Below are positions 14,271-23,886 of a stretch of DNA of 64,000 nt, in pieces. A program made the translations under genes and the position numbers. Location of the stretch: the NCBI GenBank assembly GCA_021234155.1, contig JAJEKV010000125.1:1458475-1522474 (forward strand), in the 5' to 3' direction. Under the pieces are notes generated by a model. It did not search any database and was not told the origin of the DNA. It worked only from the letters and a program-made list of their open reading frames with translations. The stretch comes from Isoetes taiwanensis. Its lineage: Eukaryota; Streptophyta; Lycopodiopsida; Isoetales; Isoetaceae. Each line of letters opens with the position of its first letter. Within the stretch, counting starts at the first letter, position 1.

Positions 14271-14299
14271 CTATGAGGAGTACATATGGATTATATCTA

Positions 14300-15630
14300 T
14301 GATCCCATCACCGCAATGACCGGCCGACCGATTTTCAATATCACCCGACTCAATGTTTGCACATATATGGCACTCACCGCCTATGAAATCCTCGGCCTCA
14401 TGGGCCGGTGCCGTTCATCCGGGAATCCCAATCCCCAAGCTCGCCAAAGAAGCAATCATGTGTTCCTAAAACATAGCTTCTTCTCGATACATTCCTCGCC
14501 TCTTCTCCTTCGGCAGATCGCCTAGAAGACGCTTTGCCTCGATGTATTCTCATGGCCATATACTTGGCCCCCAAAGGCTTTACTCTCGATCCTTCCCTTG
14601 CCGATGACCTCCTGATGGTGTAGCCATGGTTGCTTACTCTGATATTGCCCCCGGCATCGCCCTCAAGCTTTTACCCCTAAAGGGCAATCAATCTTTCTCC
14701 GTTTGCCGGTGCCTCCTCCAAACTTATAGCTTTATCTTCGCTTTTAACCAACCTTGGTTGATTGTTCGAACAAGTCTTTTGATATTGATGTTCAATCCTC
14801 AATGTAGGTATCAACCGCTTGCCTTCCGAGACTCTCGAACATGAAGCCCGAGCCGCATGAATTCCTCTCAGATACTTTTGCTACTTGTCAAAGGTACCGG
14901 TTCAGTCTATAGAACCGCTAGGTTCCGGTCTCGCATATGCGATCTTGGCACATAGTGCTTACGAAAAAGCCTTGTCCGAAAAGTCTTGAATCGCAATTGT
15001 TCCTTCTGTTAGATTTCGCATAGCCTTTCCACCAAATCCTTGCTGGTCCAATGAGGTTAGCTGTAGCAACTTTCCCTATGTCCTTATCTTTCATGCCGTA
15101 GGAGTTGCCAAATTCTTCCATTTCATCAAGCCAAGCCTCAGCTTCCATGCCTGACCTGTCTTTCCCTCGAACCGCCCACTTCCTCGTCTTCCATACGTTG
15201 CTCATAGCAATATCCATCTTTTTCTGGTAATCATCTGTCTTTCTTGCCCTTTTCCTTGCTCTAGGTGTGTCGGACTGACTGTCGGAGCTAGAGCTGTCCT
15301 CACTAGAAGAGCTATCTGATGAGCTGGAGCTAGATGATGATGGGCTCCTGGTTCTCCTTTTTCTTCTCCTGTTCCTGACATCCCTGGTTACCTTCCCCTT
15401 CCTGCTGAGGGGCTTCGTCACCACCTGCTACACAGGGCGGAGGTGGAGGTAGAGGACCATATTCCTGCACATTCATCAGTGGTGTCGCCCAGTGGATCAG
15501 GTGTTGCATCTGGTTCCTCATCTGTACCAACCTTGCGTTGATTCCCTCTGGTGACATGTCTTGCTCAATGTCTTCTTGTTCTCTCCCGAACAAGTTCCTT
15601 GGTACCCGATTGTGTTGTCGGCGCTGATCT
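14300..15630 (-). pseudogene. gag of element 1 (capsid polyprotein)
   Basis: The N-terminal frame starts near 15,593 (MFGREQEDIEQDM) and holds a proline run and a Glu/Gln-rich stretch. After a frame change, a basic segment (NRRRKRRTRSP) leads into a long Ser/Asp run and a second basic patch (ARKRARK). Capsid follows near 15,020-15,150: AEAWLDEMEEF, then YGMKDKDIGKVATANLIGPA and RIWWKGY, the usual plant gypsy Gag core. Element 2 has the same words (AEAWLGEM, YGMKDKDKGRVATAN, ARIWWRGY). I could not find a clear CCHC zinc knuckle in the decayed C-terminal part (14.3-14.9 kb). The Ser/acidic tract between two basic patches resembles nucleic-acid or chromatin-binding linkers, but that is inference. 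Confidence 0.8.
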
Positions 15631-15878
15631 TGGGATCCTGCACCTGAGTTCCTTGCTGCAAGGATTGATCATCAACACTTGTTATTTAGATTAGACATTA
15701 ATCAAGCTTATTTATATTTGAATTATTGTTAGGTACAAAAGAAATCATATGAAAATTCCACTTACAAGTCAAGATCATAGTATTTCCTTAATATATGTAG
15801 AAATATAGGTTACATGATAATGACTGAAGAGAGAATATTTTTCCACTATAATTACTTAATTAACAAAGCAAATTTTCT
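15631..15878. other. AT-rich spacer between ORF-X and gag, element 1
   Basis: About 250 bp of clearly AT-rich sequence separates the ORF-X stop from gag. Element 2 has an AT-rich spacer at the same place (54,990-55,147) that contains TATA-like strings. The shared placement suggests a transcription start for gag-pol or an intron, but neither is demonstrated. Confidence 0.45.
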
Positions 15879-17099
15879 TCATCGGTGCCCCCTCATAGAC
15901 TTGAAGAAGTTCTTGACATTCTTCAATCCTATCCCCTTGCCGACGCTCAGATTCTTGTCACGATCCTCCTTCCAATGCTCTTGCCATCCTGTGGTGCCTA
16001 AGTTCCGTGCTATTGTCGCCACCATCGACAAGTGTGCATCCCCAGGTGGCCCCCTCATAAGTTGAGAGAATGGAGGACTACGGATCTCTTGAAGAGGATA
16101 ACATGGTCTACTGTATGATCTATTCTGGCGTGTTGCCCAAAGCATGAGAGTGCTATGAGGAGCACCACGGACTCTTCCCCTCTTGGGCTGAACTCCTTGT
16201 GGAAAACTATCATGTGCCCTTGACTAAGGGCCGGGAGATAGTACCTGAGTGATTTACCCTTTTGTTGGGCCCGCCACGTTCCCCGCATTCTCCTCGAGTC
16301 GCCGCCACAAAACATCTAATGCGAAGAGATCTTCGTGGTCCCTCCACATTGTTGTTGCATTCTCCAAGTTAATGCTGCTAGATGCTTCACAAGATGCTCC
16401 CGGCGCCGCGACCGGCCTACCGGAGCTTGGGCCTCTTCCCGGCTTATACAACCCGCTTTGAATCATTTGGAATTCTTCTTCTTCGAATGATGGGTTCTTG
16501 ATGTCGATACATGTGCCTTATCTCGATATAGCTTGAATGTCCCGACATTGTTTCCTACAGGAATGTCAATGTCGGCTACTTCCCTTTGGAATTTCTTGGT
16601 AATCATAGTCGATGAAGTCAATGCCTCGTTTTTGTGCAACTAGGCTTAGGAGCTCATCGATCCCGAGACCGTCTTCTTGACAATAGGAAGGTTGAGGATG
16701 CTCTGCGGGCGAATATATACCTCGCCGCCGATGATCACCGAGTTAAAGCCGTTATACCAATTGGCGGTTCAAGTCTCGCTTTTAGTACCTCCCCGTTGCG
16801 GCCGACGCCTCTCCATCCTTCTTGCCTCCCTCATTTCCCAACTTGGGTTCTCTTCCTCTGCTCTTCATAATCCAAAATTAATCCGCAACATAGGTGTTCC
16901 CTGATGTGGGAGCCGAGGTATTCGCATTCGTAGCCTCGATCTCGTGGATGTTCATCTCAGGTTCTCCGAGTGTCGAAAGGTGCCAAATCCAAAGGTTGAA
17001 TTGACGGCTCCCCCGTAGGTTGACTGCCTTGTATTGCATGAACAAAGCTAAGGCCGCTTTTGGCCAGAGGTATCTATGCCTATGATGCTTACATGTCAT
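15879..17099 (-). pseudogene. ORF-X of element 1 (conserved protein of unknown function)
   Basis: I do not recognise this family. It lies between the H3-like ORF and gag and matches the ORF at 55,148-56,580 in element 2. Shared landmarks in order are an N-terminal ALALFMQYKAV (element 2: ALALYLVYRAE), DELLSLVAQKRGIDFIDYDY (GELLHLLRR then DFIDQEAK), and the best-conserved block, SLRYYLPALSQGHMIVFHKE followed by FSPRGEES, a small gap, and HARIDHTVDHVILFKRS (element 2: LKYYLPLLTDGRVIIFHKRF, SPRGEEA, HARLSEKVDHVILVKRK). Both end in a VKxFLE/VKNFFK tail just before the stop. Stops and frameshifts break it. Its position outside gag-pol makes it an accessory gene. A link to the H3-like protein is suggested only by its position and by both elements keeping the pair. 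Confidence 0.7.
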
Positions 17100-18167
17100 G
17101 TAATCGCATGTTTCGGGTTCTATCCCACAACCTACTCTTACCCCGGATCCCCCACCTATGGCTTGGGTAAGGGAGTCTAGGGAAACCCATTTCCCCCCCT
17201 AGGTGGCAAACCAACTTCCTGTGATAGAATCACCGGGTCATACCGGCAAATGATGCCTGTAATAGGGAGTTCTAGTCAAAGTGGCATGAAGATCAAAGAG
17301 ATGATCAAAGACATGGAAGGCTTCTTCACCAGAGTTCACTTGGATGTGATTGGCCCCATTGTACCATCTAACAAAGCTTGATGGCGCCATTGAGCGTAGA
17401 TAGCTATGAAAAATGGCTTGTGAAGATGAGTAGGAGCTGAAAATCGCCCGGCGTGCTAGAGCAGTTTGATGGGGGGGGAAATGACAAATGAGGCCCCCTT
17501 TTATAGACTAGGGTGCCTCGGGTTCCGTGCACAAGGGTTCTTGATGGGAAAAACTTTTGTTCCATGGCTATGGATGTCCAAATGAGCTACCATGAAGTGC
17601 AAATCTAAGCAAAACAAGGCAAGAAACACTACATGGCAGTTTGTTGGATGAAATTTGGTCAAATTTGACAAAAATGGGCTTAAACCGGTTGGTTTTGAAA
17701 AAAAACAAGGCACGGGACGCAGCAAAGATTTGCGCTTGGCAACCCGATTTCGGGTCTTTTTGGATCCTAGCGAAGATTTCTGGAAAATTAGAAATGCTAA
17801 TATGACTATTTGGCATGATTCTAATCTAACTAGCAACTTTTCTCATGCAAATTGGACATGATTTAGAGTCAAAATGGCCAAATCGGGTTGGTCCACGAAA
17901 AACAGCTCTGCGTGGCGAACGCAGGCAGCATTTGCGCGGTGCAACCCGATTTCGGGGTTTTTTTACAGGATTTAATTAATTTAAGTTAGGATATTTTACT
18001 AATTTAATCTATTTTGACGTTTCAATTATAATGGCCAAAACTAAACTAGAATGTGAGCTACCTAAGCACATCTTTATGCAAAAAATCAAAGTCAATTTTC
18101 AAAACAAAATTTTATAATTATAGGGGAAAATTTGTCAAATTACATTAATTTATACAAAATTATATCC
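17100..18167. repeat. Spacer downstream of H3 ORF with two ~205-bp repeat units
   Basis: Two related units cover about 17,640-17,970. They share the words ATTTGCGC and GCAACCCGATTTCGGG, first near 17,733-17,756 and again near 17,935-17,959, roughly 205 bp apart. The units sit just 3' of the H3-like ORF (minus-strand sense). Element 2 has an unrelated repeat in the corresponding place with a period of about 210 bp. The rest of the spacer is AT-rich and has no ORF I can support. Confidence 0.6.
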
Positions 18168-19214
18168 TCAAGGGTATTCCTTGCGGATACGGCGCGCCAA
18201 GTGTAGATCCTTGGGCATCACCGTTACCCTCTTCGCGTGGATCGCGCAGAGGTTTCCTTCCTCGAACAATTGGGTGAGCTCGACCTCCGCAGCTACCTGC
18301 AACACTCTCGTCTTGAGCGACGTCACCCTGTAATCTGTGACGAAGTCCTGCATCACCTCTCGCATGAGCCGCTCGAAAGGTGCCTTCCTAATCAGGAGAT
18401 TAGTGCACTGTTGAAAGTGCTTAATCTCCCAAAAAACTCGGGCATGCCTAGAGTTTGGTCCGTGATGGACCTTCTTGGGCTTCTCTGGTCGTGGAGGCGG
18501 CGGCTTGGGCTGGTTCTTGCTGGGTCGGCCGCCCTTCACGTACCGCTGGACGTTTTGCCGGCAGTACCAGTCATTATACCTCGTCCAACGACGGAGGTAT
18601 TCCTGGTACGCTTTGAGGCGTCTTGAAGGCGCTCCTCACGCGCGGTGACGGTAACTTCGCCCATATACCTTCTTGACCACCTTGGGTGGCTTGGGCCACT
18701 TAGGGTAAGGTGGTCTTGCGTCGGGGTTTGAGGATTCCCCGACGACTTCGTTGTCTTCCTCCTCCGCTTCTTCTTCGCCGTCTCCTCCTTCTTCCACCTC
18801 CTCTTCTTCGTGTTGGGGAGGCTCCTCGATCCTGACGGTCCCTCTGCAACCTTGTTCTTGCCCTTCTTCTTTGTTAGCGGCAGGACGCCTCCACGGAGTG
18901 CTAGCTGCTGTGCGGTGTTCTGGTTCTCCTCCTGTTCTTCGTCTTGGTGCTCCACCTCTGTGTCAAACGAGGGCCCAAAATGGTGAGACTTCGTCGGGTT
19001 CATTGCGTGCCATTGCCCGAGTTGTTAAGCTTATCGGGGCCCTCCTCACGGGAGATGTGGAAGGTATCATCATCAAGGAGGAAACACCTCTTCGCCTCGG
19101 CTTCGGTCGAAGGTGTGGCGGAATCTTCTTGACATGGCGACCTGCTGCTACGTGCGCCATCGAGAGTGTAGGCCTCTCCCCAAACTTCCTAGCTGTCTGC
19201 TTGGTGCGTGCCAT
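18168..19214 (-). pseudogene. Histone H3-like ORF carried by element 1
   Basis: The first codons at 19,214 spell MARTKQTARK, the first nine residues of mature histone H3, including K4 and K9. A basic and acidic linker of about 240 residues follows ([44 protein letters not shown]). The C-terminal ~90 residues are an H3 histone fold without gaps: [20 protein letters not shown], a middle part, [20 protein letters not shown] and then ARRIRKEYP plus stop. By hand I count about 49 identities in 79 aligned positions with canonical H3, ending exactly at the H3 C-terminus. Two frame changes, near 19.0 kb and 18.65 kb, split it into three frames; they may be real or consensus errors. Canonical H3 is ~136 residues, so this is a long H3-like protein in which the linker replaces the K14-K36 part of the tail. 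It lies between the 5' LTR/PBS and ORF-X, and the same gene is at the same place in element 2, so it belongs to the retroelement and is not a host H3 gene hit by insertion. Confidence 0.92.
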
Positions 19215-19783
19215 ACTTAACGGTCTAGAAAATGGGTGACGTAAGGCTGAGCAAGAGAGATATGGTGGAGGAAAAGGTTGGAGGGAAAATGAGGTGGCAG
19301 GGATATTTAAAAAAGGAGGGTCCCTGGGAATATTCTCCTACCATTAATAGGCCTACTTATTAGCCCCCCTTATTAATTACACCAATGTACCCTAATTATT
19401 AATATATATTTAATTACTGGTATACATACTTAATTTCGTATTATACCTTAGAATTTTCAATTTTCCTAATAGTTTGAAGTATTAATTATGGATTTGCGCC
19501 ATTTTTCACTCAGGTCTCAGATTGGCATAATTCTTCGACCCATTTTAGGTGAAATTTGATGCAGATGCATAATTTTCACTTCAAATTTACTAGAAGATGA
19601 ATTTGACTCATTCATTTCTTCGTCTAACACTTAAATTAATTTCGGACCCACTACCTAGGAGAAAATGTTTTTCCCCTATTTTCGAGGTTCGATGGTGGAA
19701 AATTTTTTTCCACACCCCTATAGGCCTGTTAGACTACTTTCATGGTTATGGTCAGTGCTAGTTCCTGGTCAACCAAGAACATC
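19215..19783 (-). other. 5' leader of element 1
   Basis: About 570 bp between the PBS and the H3-like start, AT-rich with no ORF. The PBS-proximal part shares the words GGTCAGTGCT and CCTGGTC with element 2, consistent with a conserved leader (possible packaging or dimerisation signal, inference). Confidence 0.55.
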
Positions 19784-19795
19784 GCTCTGATACCA
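19784..19795 (-). promoter_or_regulatory. Primer binding site of element 1 (initiator Met tRNA)
   Basis: On the minus strand this reads TGGTATCAGAGC, the classical plant LTR-retrotransposon primer site complementary to the 3' end of initiator methionine tRNA. It begins one base after the LTR end. It fixes the element's orientation and the LTR boundary. Confidence 0.95.
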
Positions 19796-19796
19796 T

Positions 19797-21335
19797 TGTG
19801 ACGCTCCCTGCTAAACATACGGGCGCCCGTACACACTCGGCAGAAATCCCCCATCCGACTCAACAACCGCACAGTGCCCTTTCGCCTACCCCCGCATCCT
19901 AAGGTGACCCTAGTGCGGGAGGGGACACGGCAGGTGTCTTATGCCCTTCCCCTATGGGCTCCTATAACAAATGAAGCGATAAACATGTCGAACTAGCATC
20001 AAACATATAAATACTACCTCGAAGGGTATCCATCACACATCCATAAACCGTAAAACATGATAATCATAAACTCGTAAAACATGAGAGCTCCTACCCGTGA
20101 TAGAGCACTCATCATGGCAAGGAGGATGACTGACAATGGCTAGGGTTGACTCCATCCGGCCTCCCCGGCATGACTTTGCTATATGCTCCATCGGATCGCA
20201 ATCCCATGGCATCACCCATCGGACTACCTCCGTGTGCATCTCCCCGGGTCCGGACGAGGCGTGAAGGGTTGCATCTCCCCCTCCCCGATCTAGAGACTCC
20301 TCGGGCGGCTAGAGAATCGCGACGACACACGATTCTGCACCCCATTGACCCCCAAAACAAGAGCCAAGCCGACACCGCAACTCTTGAGAGGCGGGCGGCA
20401 CCATTGCCCCGAGAGGTGTGGACCCATGCTCGCCCACACCTAAGTGACCCACCATAAGCCCTAGCTCACTATGGGATCCCAAGTAGTCCCCACTCGCAGG
20501 GATCCTCCCTCCAAGACGCCTCTAGTCCCGTTGTGTAGTGCTGAGTCACATCATAGCCTCCATATCCCTAAGTGGGTTCCTATGCACAGCCGCAACTAAT
20601 AGGAACTAAGGGATCTAATCTAGGAGCATACTACATATGGCTCTAGGTCTCTACCCCCTTCCCAATACAAGAGGAGCAAACATGATCAACCATCATCATA
20701 TAATCATCACATTATAAGAATAATCATAAGAACATCTTAACCTAATCATACAAATCTAACTTACAGTTAGGGTTCCTTGATTAGGGTTCAAGATGATGTA
20801 TGAGGGTTCTAGGATGGCTCTACCCTAGATACAAGATACTAACTCATCCGGAATGCTAATTCCGGATGAACTACTATGACTACTACTCTACATACTGCTT
20901 CCCTCAAGCACTCCCTCCAAACCCCGGCGCCTCCATGATCTCCGAATCGAATGAAGCTGCTCTCCTTCCAAGGACGAATCTACCCTCAGGGGGCTGCTAC
21001 ACCAATCTATGCCACAAGAACGATACCGAAACGAGGTTTCGAAAAGGGATGAGTCTCTGGGTGCTAGGGCTGGAAAAGAGGCCTAGGGTTAGGGTTCATG
21101 CTAATATAGGTTGGGGTCCACATAGGATGCCACGTGGCACCACTAGGATGAGGCCGTGTGGCGGTTGCCCAATAGGATAAGGCCGTTTGGAAAAGGGCCT
21201 TACCCTAAGGTTATCTAAGTTAAACAATTAACTTAGATGTGCACCCCTTGCCACATTCTAAGGTATACAAGTCTTGTATGGTGACGGGTCCAGGAATATA
21301 CGTATTCATAGCGTATATTCCCCTGGAACGTCACA
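19797..21335 (-). repeat. 5' LTR of element 1
   Basis: The LTR runs from TGTGACG at 19,797 to CGTCACA at 21,335 (plus-strand text), giving ~1.54 kb with TG...CA ends and a 7-bp terminal inverted repeat. It abuts the PBS. It is rich in perfect hairpins: TCATCCGGAAT/ATTCCGGATGA (20,844-20,869), ATCTAAGTTAA/TTAACTTAGAT (21,213-21,238), ATACAAG/CTTGTAT just before 21,280, and a compound stem at 21,281-21,335. Primary sequence differs greatly from the element 2 LTR, but the hairpins occupy corresponding places. The partner 3' LTR is missing. Confidence 0.85.
21281..21335. promoter_or_regulatory. Terminal hairpin at the U3 end of the element 1 LTR
   Basis: The outer GTGACG pairs with the terminal CGTCAC, CCAGG pairs with CCTGG, and AATATACG pairs with CGTATATT around a ~9-nt loop TATTCATAG. 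Element 2 has the same design at 48,890-48,942 with a different middle of the stem (GAGATAATATACG with CGTATATTATCCCG). Retained pairing despite changed bases suggests selection on structure. Candidate roles are integrase end recognition or transcription control. Confidence 0.7.
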
Positions 21336-21339
21336 CCAG

Positions 21340-21644
21340 GAGTAGCTGATCGAATTGCAATGGTTAAGATCTATGATTATAAACAGTATTTATGGATACA
21401 TATAGATGGATCAAAACCAATCTATCTTGCAGCTGTGTATTTTGCACCAATAGAGCCTATTCCATCTAAGGTTTATGATCAGGTTGGACTTGATGTGAAT
21501 GATCCATTTGTGCATATTGCCCGGGTTGTTGTCTGTTTCCAGACCAAAGGCACCATTTACATTGCAGGTGACTTTAATGCAAGGATTGGTACAGATCAAG
21601 CACCAATATTTGAGGAAGTCATTGCAATGACCTCATGCTCTTAG
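21340..21644 (+). pseudogene. LINE endonuclease domain (C-terminal half)
   Basis: The frame reads IYLAAVYFAPIEPIPSK, later GTIYIAGDFNARIGTDQ, then stops. GDFNAR is the conserved Asp-Asn motif of the exonuclease-endonuclease-phosphatase fold that LINEs use to nick target DNA. The first half of the domain, with the catalytic Glu, is missing because element 1's LTR begins at its 5' edge. The frame ends at 21,644 and is separated from the RT frame by ~190 bp with frame changes. Confidence 0.8.
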
Positions 21645-21835
21645 AGTGTCATGCCATAGACTATGGACTAGACAGAAGTTTAGATGACAGTGTTTATAAT
21701 AAAATGGGCAAATCTCTTTTGCATACTTGTGGTGCATTGAAGTTAGTAGTTATGAACCACATTAAAACGTTTCTAGATTCTCATAAATTTACATGTTTTT
21801 AGCAAAACGGGCAATCAGTTGTAAACTGTGATCAA

Positions 21836-23518
21836 TTGGTGAACTTTCGGATCATGGATCAGCTCCCTGACTCTGACCATGCTTCTTTGGAGCTTGAGCT
21901 AATCATGAATGCATGGGAGCCTCCCAAACAAGCACTGAAAGCAATACGGTTGAGGCTGAATTATAAATTTGCAGGCACATATGCTAATACACTTCAGAGC
22001 ATACTCTCTAGTTATGAATGGCCATCAGAAGTAGGTGAATTCAACGATCTTCTTATTGCTGATATACTCATGGCAGCCAAGGGGACGTTTGGATGGACAA
22101 AAACGAGAAATTATAAGTCCAAAAAATGGTTTGATTTGGATTGTATTAAAGCAAGGGATGCATTTAAGAGGGCAATGGATAAGGCTGTAGCCCGCAAAGC
22201 ATATCGGAAAGTGACAAAGCATAAGAAAAGGGAATGGCAAAAAGTACATACCCAAAAACTCATTTCTGATTTGGAATTAGACCCAAAAACATTTTGGCGC
22301 CAAACTAAGCAGCATCCTATCATTGGAGACTTCTCAGAGCAAGACCTTTTGGGACTAGTGGAAAAGTTATATACTGTAGATGGTTGCAGATCAATGGCTA
22401 AAGCTGGGACAGTTCAGGAAGGCCTTTTTAACAGAGGGGATGTTGAAGACGCTCTCAAAAACATGAAAAATGGTAAGGCACCAGGTAATTTGGTGCTCGT
22501 GACTGAGCTATGCAAATGGAGTAATGAGAAGCTCTATGGGAAAATTGCACAAGTTTGTAATTTGGCGCTGATCGAAGAAGCTTTTCCTGAATCATGGACC
22601 ATCAGTAGGGTAGTCCCAATCTATAAAACTGGTGACAGAAACATAGTTAGCAACTATAGAACGGTCTTGGTGGAAAACATCCTAGCTAAGATTTTTGCAT
22701 CTATGGTGGAAAGCAAAATTTCACGCTGGGTTGATCAAAAAAATGTGAGAGCAGCATGTCAAACTGGATTTCCTGCAGGTTACTCTAACGTAGATCACCT
22801 TGTAACTCTGCGCATCATAACCGAGTCTGTGAAAGGGCGAGGGAACAAGGTATTCTGTGCTTTTGTTGACCTTACTAAAGCTTTTGACAGGGCGGAAAGA
22901 GGAAAGTTGCAAGATAGAATGGAATTATTGGGAGTTCCAAACGAGTTACAAGAGGTGGTAATATGTTTGTATGAGCGTGTTCTTGTGGAGCTTTCATTCC
23001 CATTTGATAAAAAGCATAAGATCCATAGCACAGTAGGGGTAAAGCAGGGCTGCCCATGCTCTCCATTGTTGTTTGGCTTATTTATAGACGAAGTAGAGCA
23101 ATGGTTATATCTCCACGGAGGCGTTGGTATAGATCTTCATGGCTATATTGTTTAATTGCTCCTTTTTGCTGATGATATTGTTCTTATATCAAGAACAATA
23201 GAAGGCCTACAAATGCACCTGGATGCTTTGAGAGCATTTTGCACAGCTCGTGGCATGTGCATTAATAAGAAGAAGACCAAAGTAATAGGTTTTGGGACTA
23301 CAGAAACTCCTACATATGTGCTAGATGGAAAACCTTTGGAGGTAGTAACAACATATAAGTATCTAGGAGTTGAGGTTAGGGGAAATTATAAATGGAATTT
23401 CGCTGCTACCAAAAGGCATATTGGTGGATTCCGAGCATTGTATGGCATGATGCGTATCTATAAGGAAAGAAATTTTCAACACTGGAATCTTAAGAAATTG
23501 CTATTTGGTGTTTGGTGA
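21836..23518 (+). pseudogene. LINE reverse transcriptase domain
   Basis: Motifs in order: MKNGKAPG, a PESWTISRVVPIYKTGDRN block followed by NYRTVLV, FCAFVDLTKAFDRAERGKL (catalytic motif A), STVGVKQGCPCSPLLFGLFI (motif B) and LLFADDIVLIS (motif C, FADD). A TAA at 23,153-23,155 interrupts the frame right before LLFADD; the frame continues beyond it to 23,518. All catalytic residues are present, so the copy looks moderately young apart from the stop. The enzyme would perform target-primed reverse transcription at the nick made by the endonuclease. Confidence 0.92.
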
Positions 23519-23886
23519 AGCCGGTCCTGTATGGCTGCCCAGTTTGGGCTCCAGGGTTGTCAAAATCGGGATGGGCATACATTGAAAGGGTGCAAAAACA
23601 ATTTCTGGCATTCGAGCTTGGTGTTAAAATCCAGACACCATACAAAATGATATTGGCTGAGGTCGTGTTTATGCCCATAGAAGCGGAAGCACTTAGTCAA
23701 AGATTGCATTATTTAAATAGAGTGCTGAATATGGATTCAGAACGACTCCCTAAACGGGCTTTACATATCACAAGGCAACCAAAATTAAAACACTACATGG
23801 TTTTTCTCATGTTTATGACCATAAAACCATTCTCCAAAACCAATACATGTAAGTGGGTTGATATCATTAAAACCATATATGGCTAA
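23519..23886 (+). pseudogene. LINE post-RT connection region, interrupted
   Basis: After a frameshift the frame reads KPVLYGCPVWAPGLSKSGWA and RLHYLNRVLNMDSERLPKRA, the usual linker after LINE RT. From about 23,790 it loses similarity and passes into sequence rich in ACCATAAAACCA-type words. The CCHC-like C-terminal region expected next is absent here, but a matching piece is found at 45,114-45,694. Confidence 0.75.

Larger units (their letters stand above)
11274..21335 (-). mobile_element. LTR retroelement 1 (Ty3/gypsy type, H3-carrying family), 3'-truncated
   Basis: Reading from 21,335 downwards on the minus strand: 5' LTR, initiator-Met PBS, leader, histone H3-like ORF, ORF-X, gag, then protease, RT, RNase H and integrase. 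Gene order with integrase after RNase H is diagnostic of Ty3/gypsy. The match to element 2 stops inside the integrase C-terminal GPF/Y module, right after the residues KLDL at about 11,274. The chromodomain, 3' UTR and 3' LTR are absent, and no second copy of the LTR is visible further left. Every ORF carries stops or frameshifts, so this copy is non-autonomous. Element 2 (47.6-61.1 kb) is its closest relative here and shares ORF order, PBS-proximal leader and LTR hairpins. Confidence 0.9.
21336..23886 (+). mobile_element. LINE-type non-LTR retrotransposon, 5'-truncated and broken
   Basis: The element starts abruptly at the LTR edge of element 1, inside the endonuclease domain, and runs through RT to a tail that loses coding character at about 23.8 kb. 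It includes an AP-endonuclease-like part (IYIAGDFNARIGTD), RT finger and palm, and a connection domain. One in-frame stop sits immediately before the catalytic FADD, and further frameshifts occur. The C-terminal part of the same protein type occurs at 45,114-45,694 on the same strand, so the two may be halves of one copy (see findings). Confidence 0.88.

Noticed and set aside
18168-19214. Interpretation as an ordinary host histone H3 or CENH3 gene
   Set aside because: Length and linker are wrong for H3 or CENH3, and the same gene occupies the same slot between PBS and ORF-X in a second element.
18751-19239. 162-codon plus-strand ORF rich in Ser/Pro
   Set aside because: It is antisense to the H3-like ORF and reflects its Lys/Glu-rich codons read backwards.
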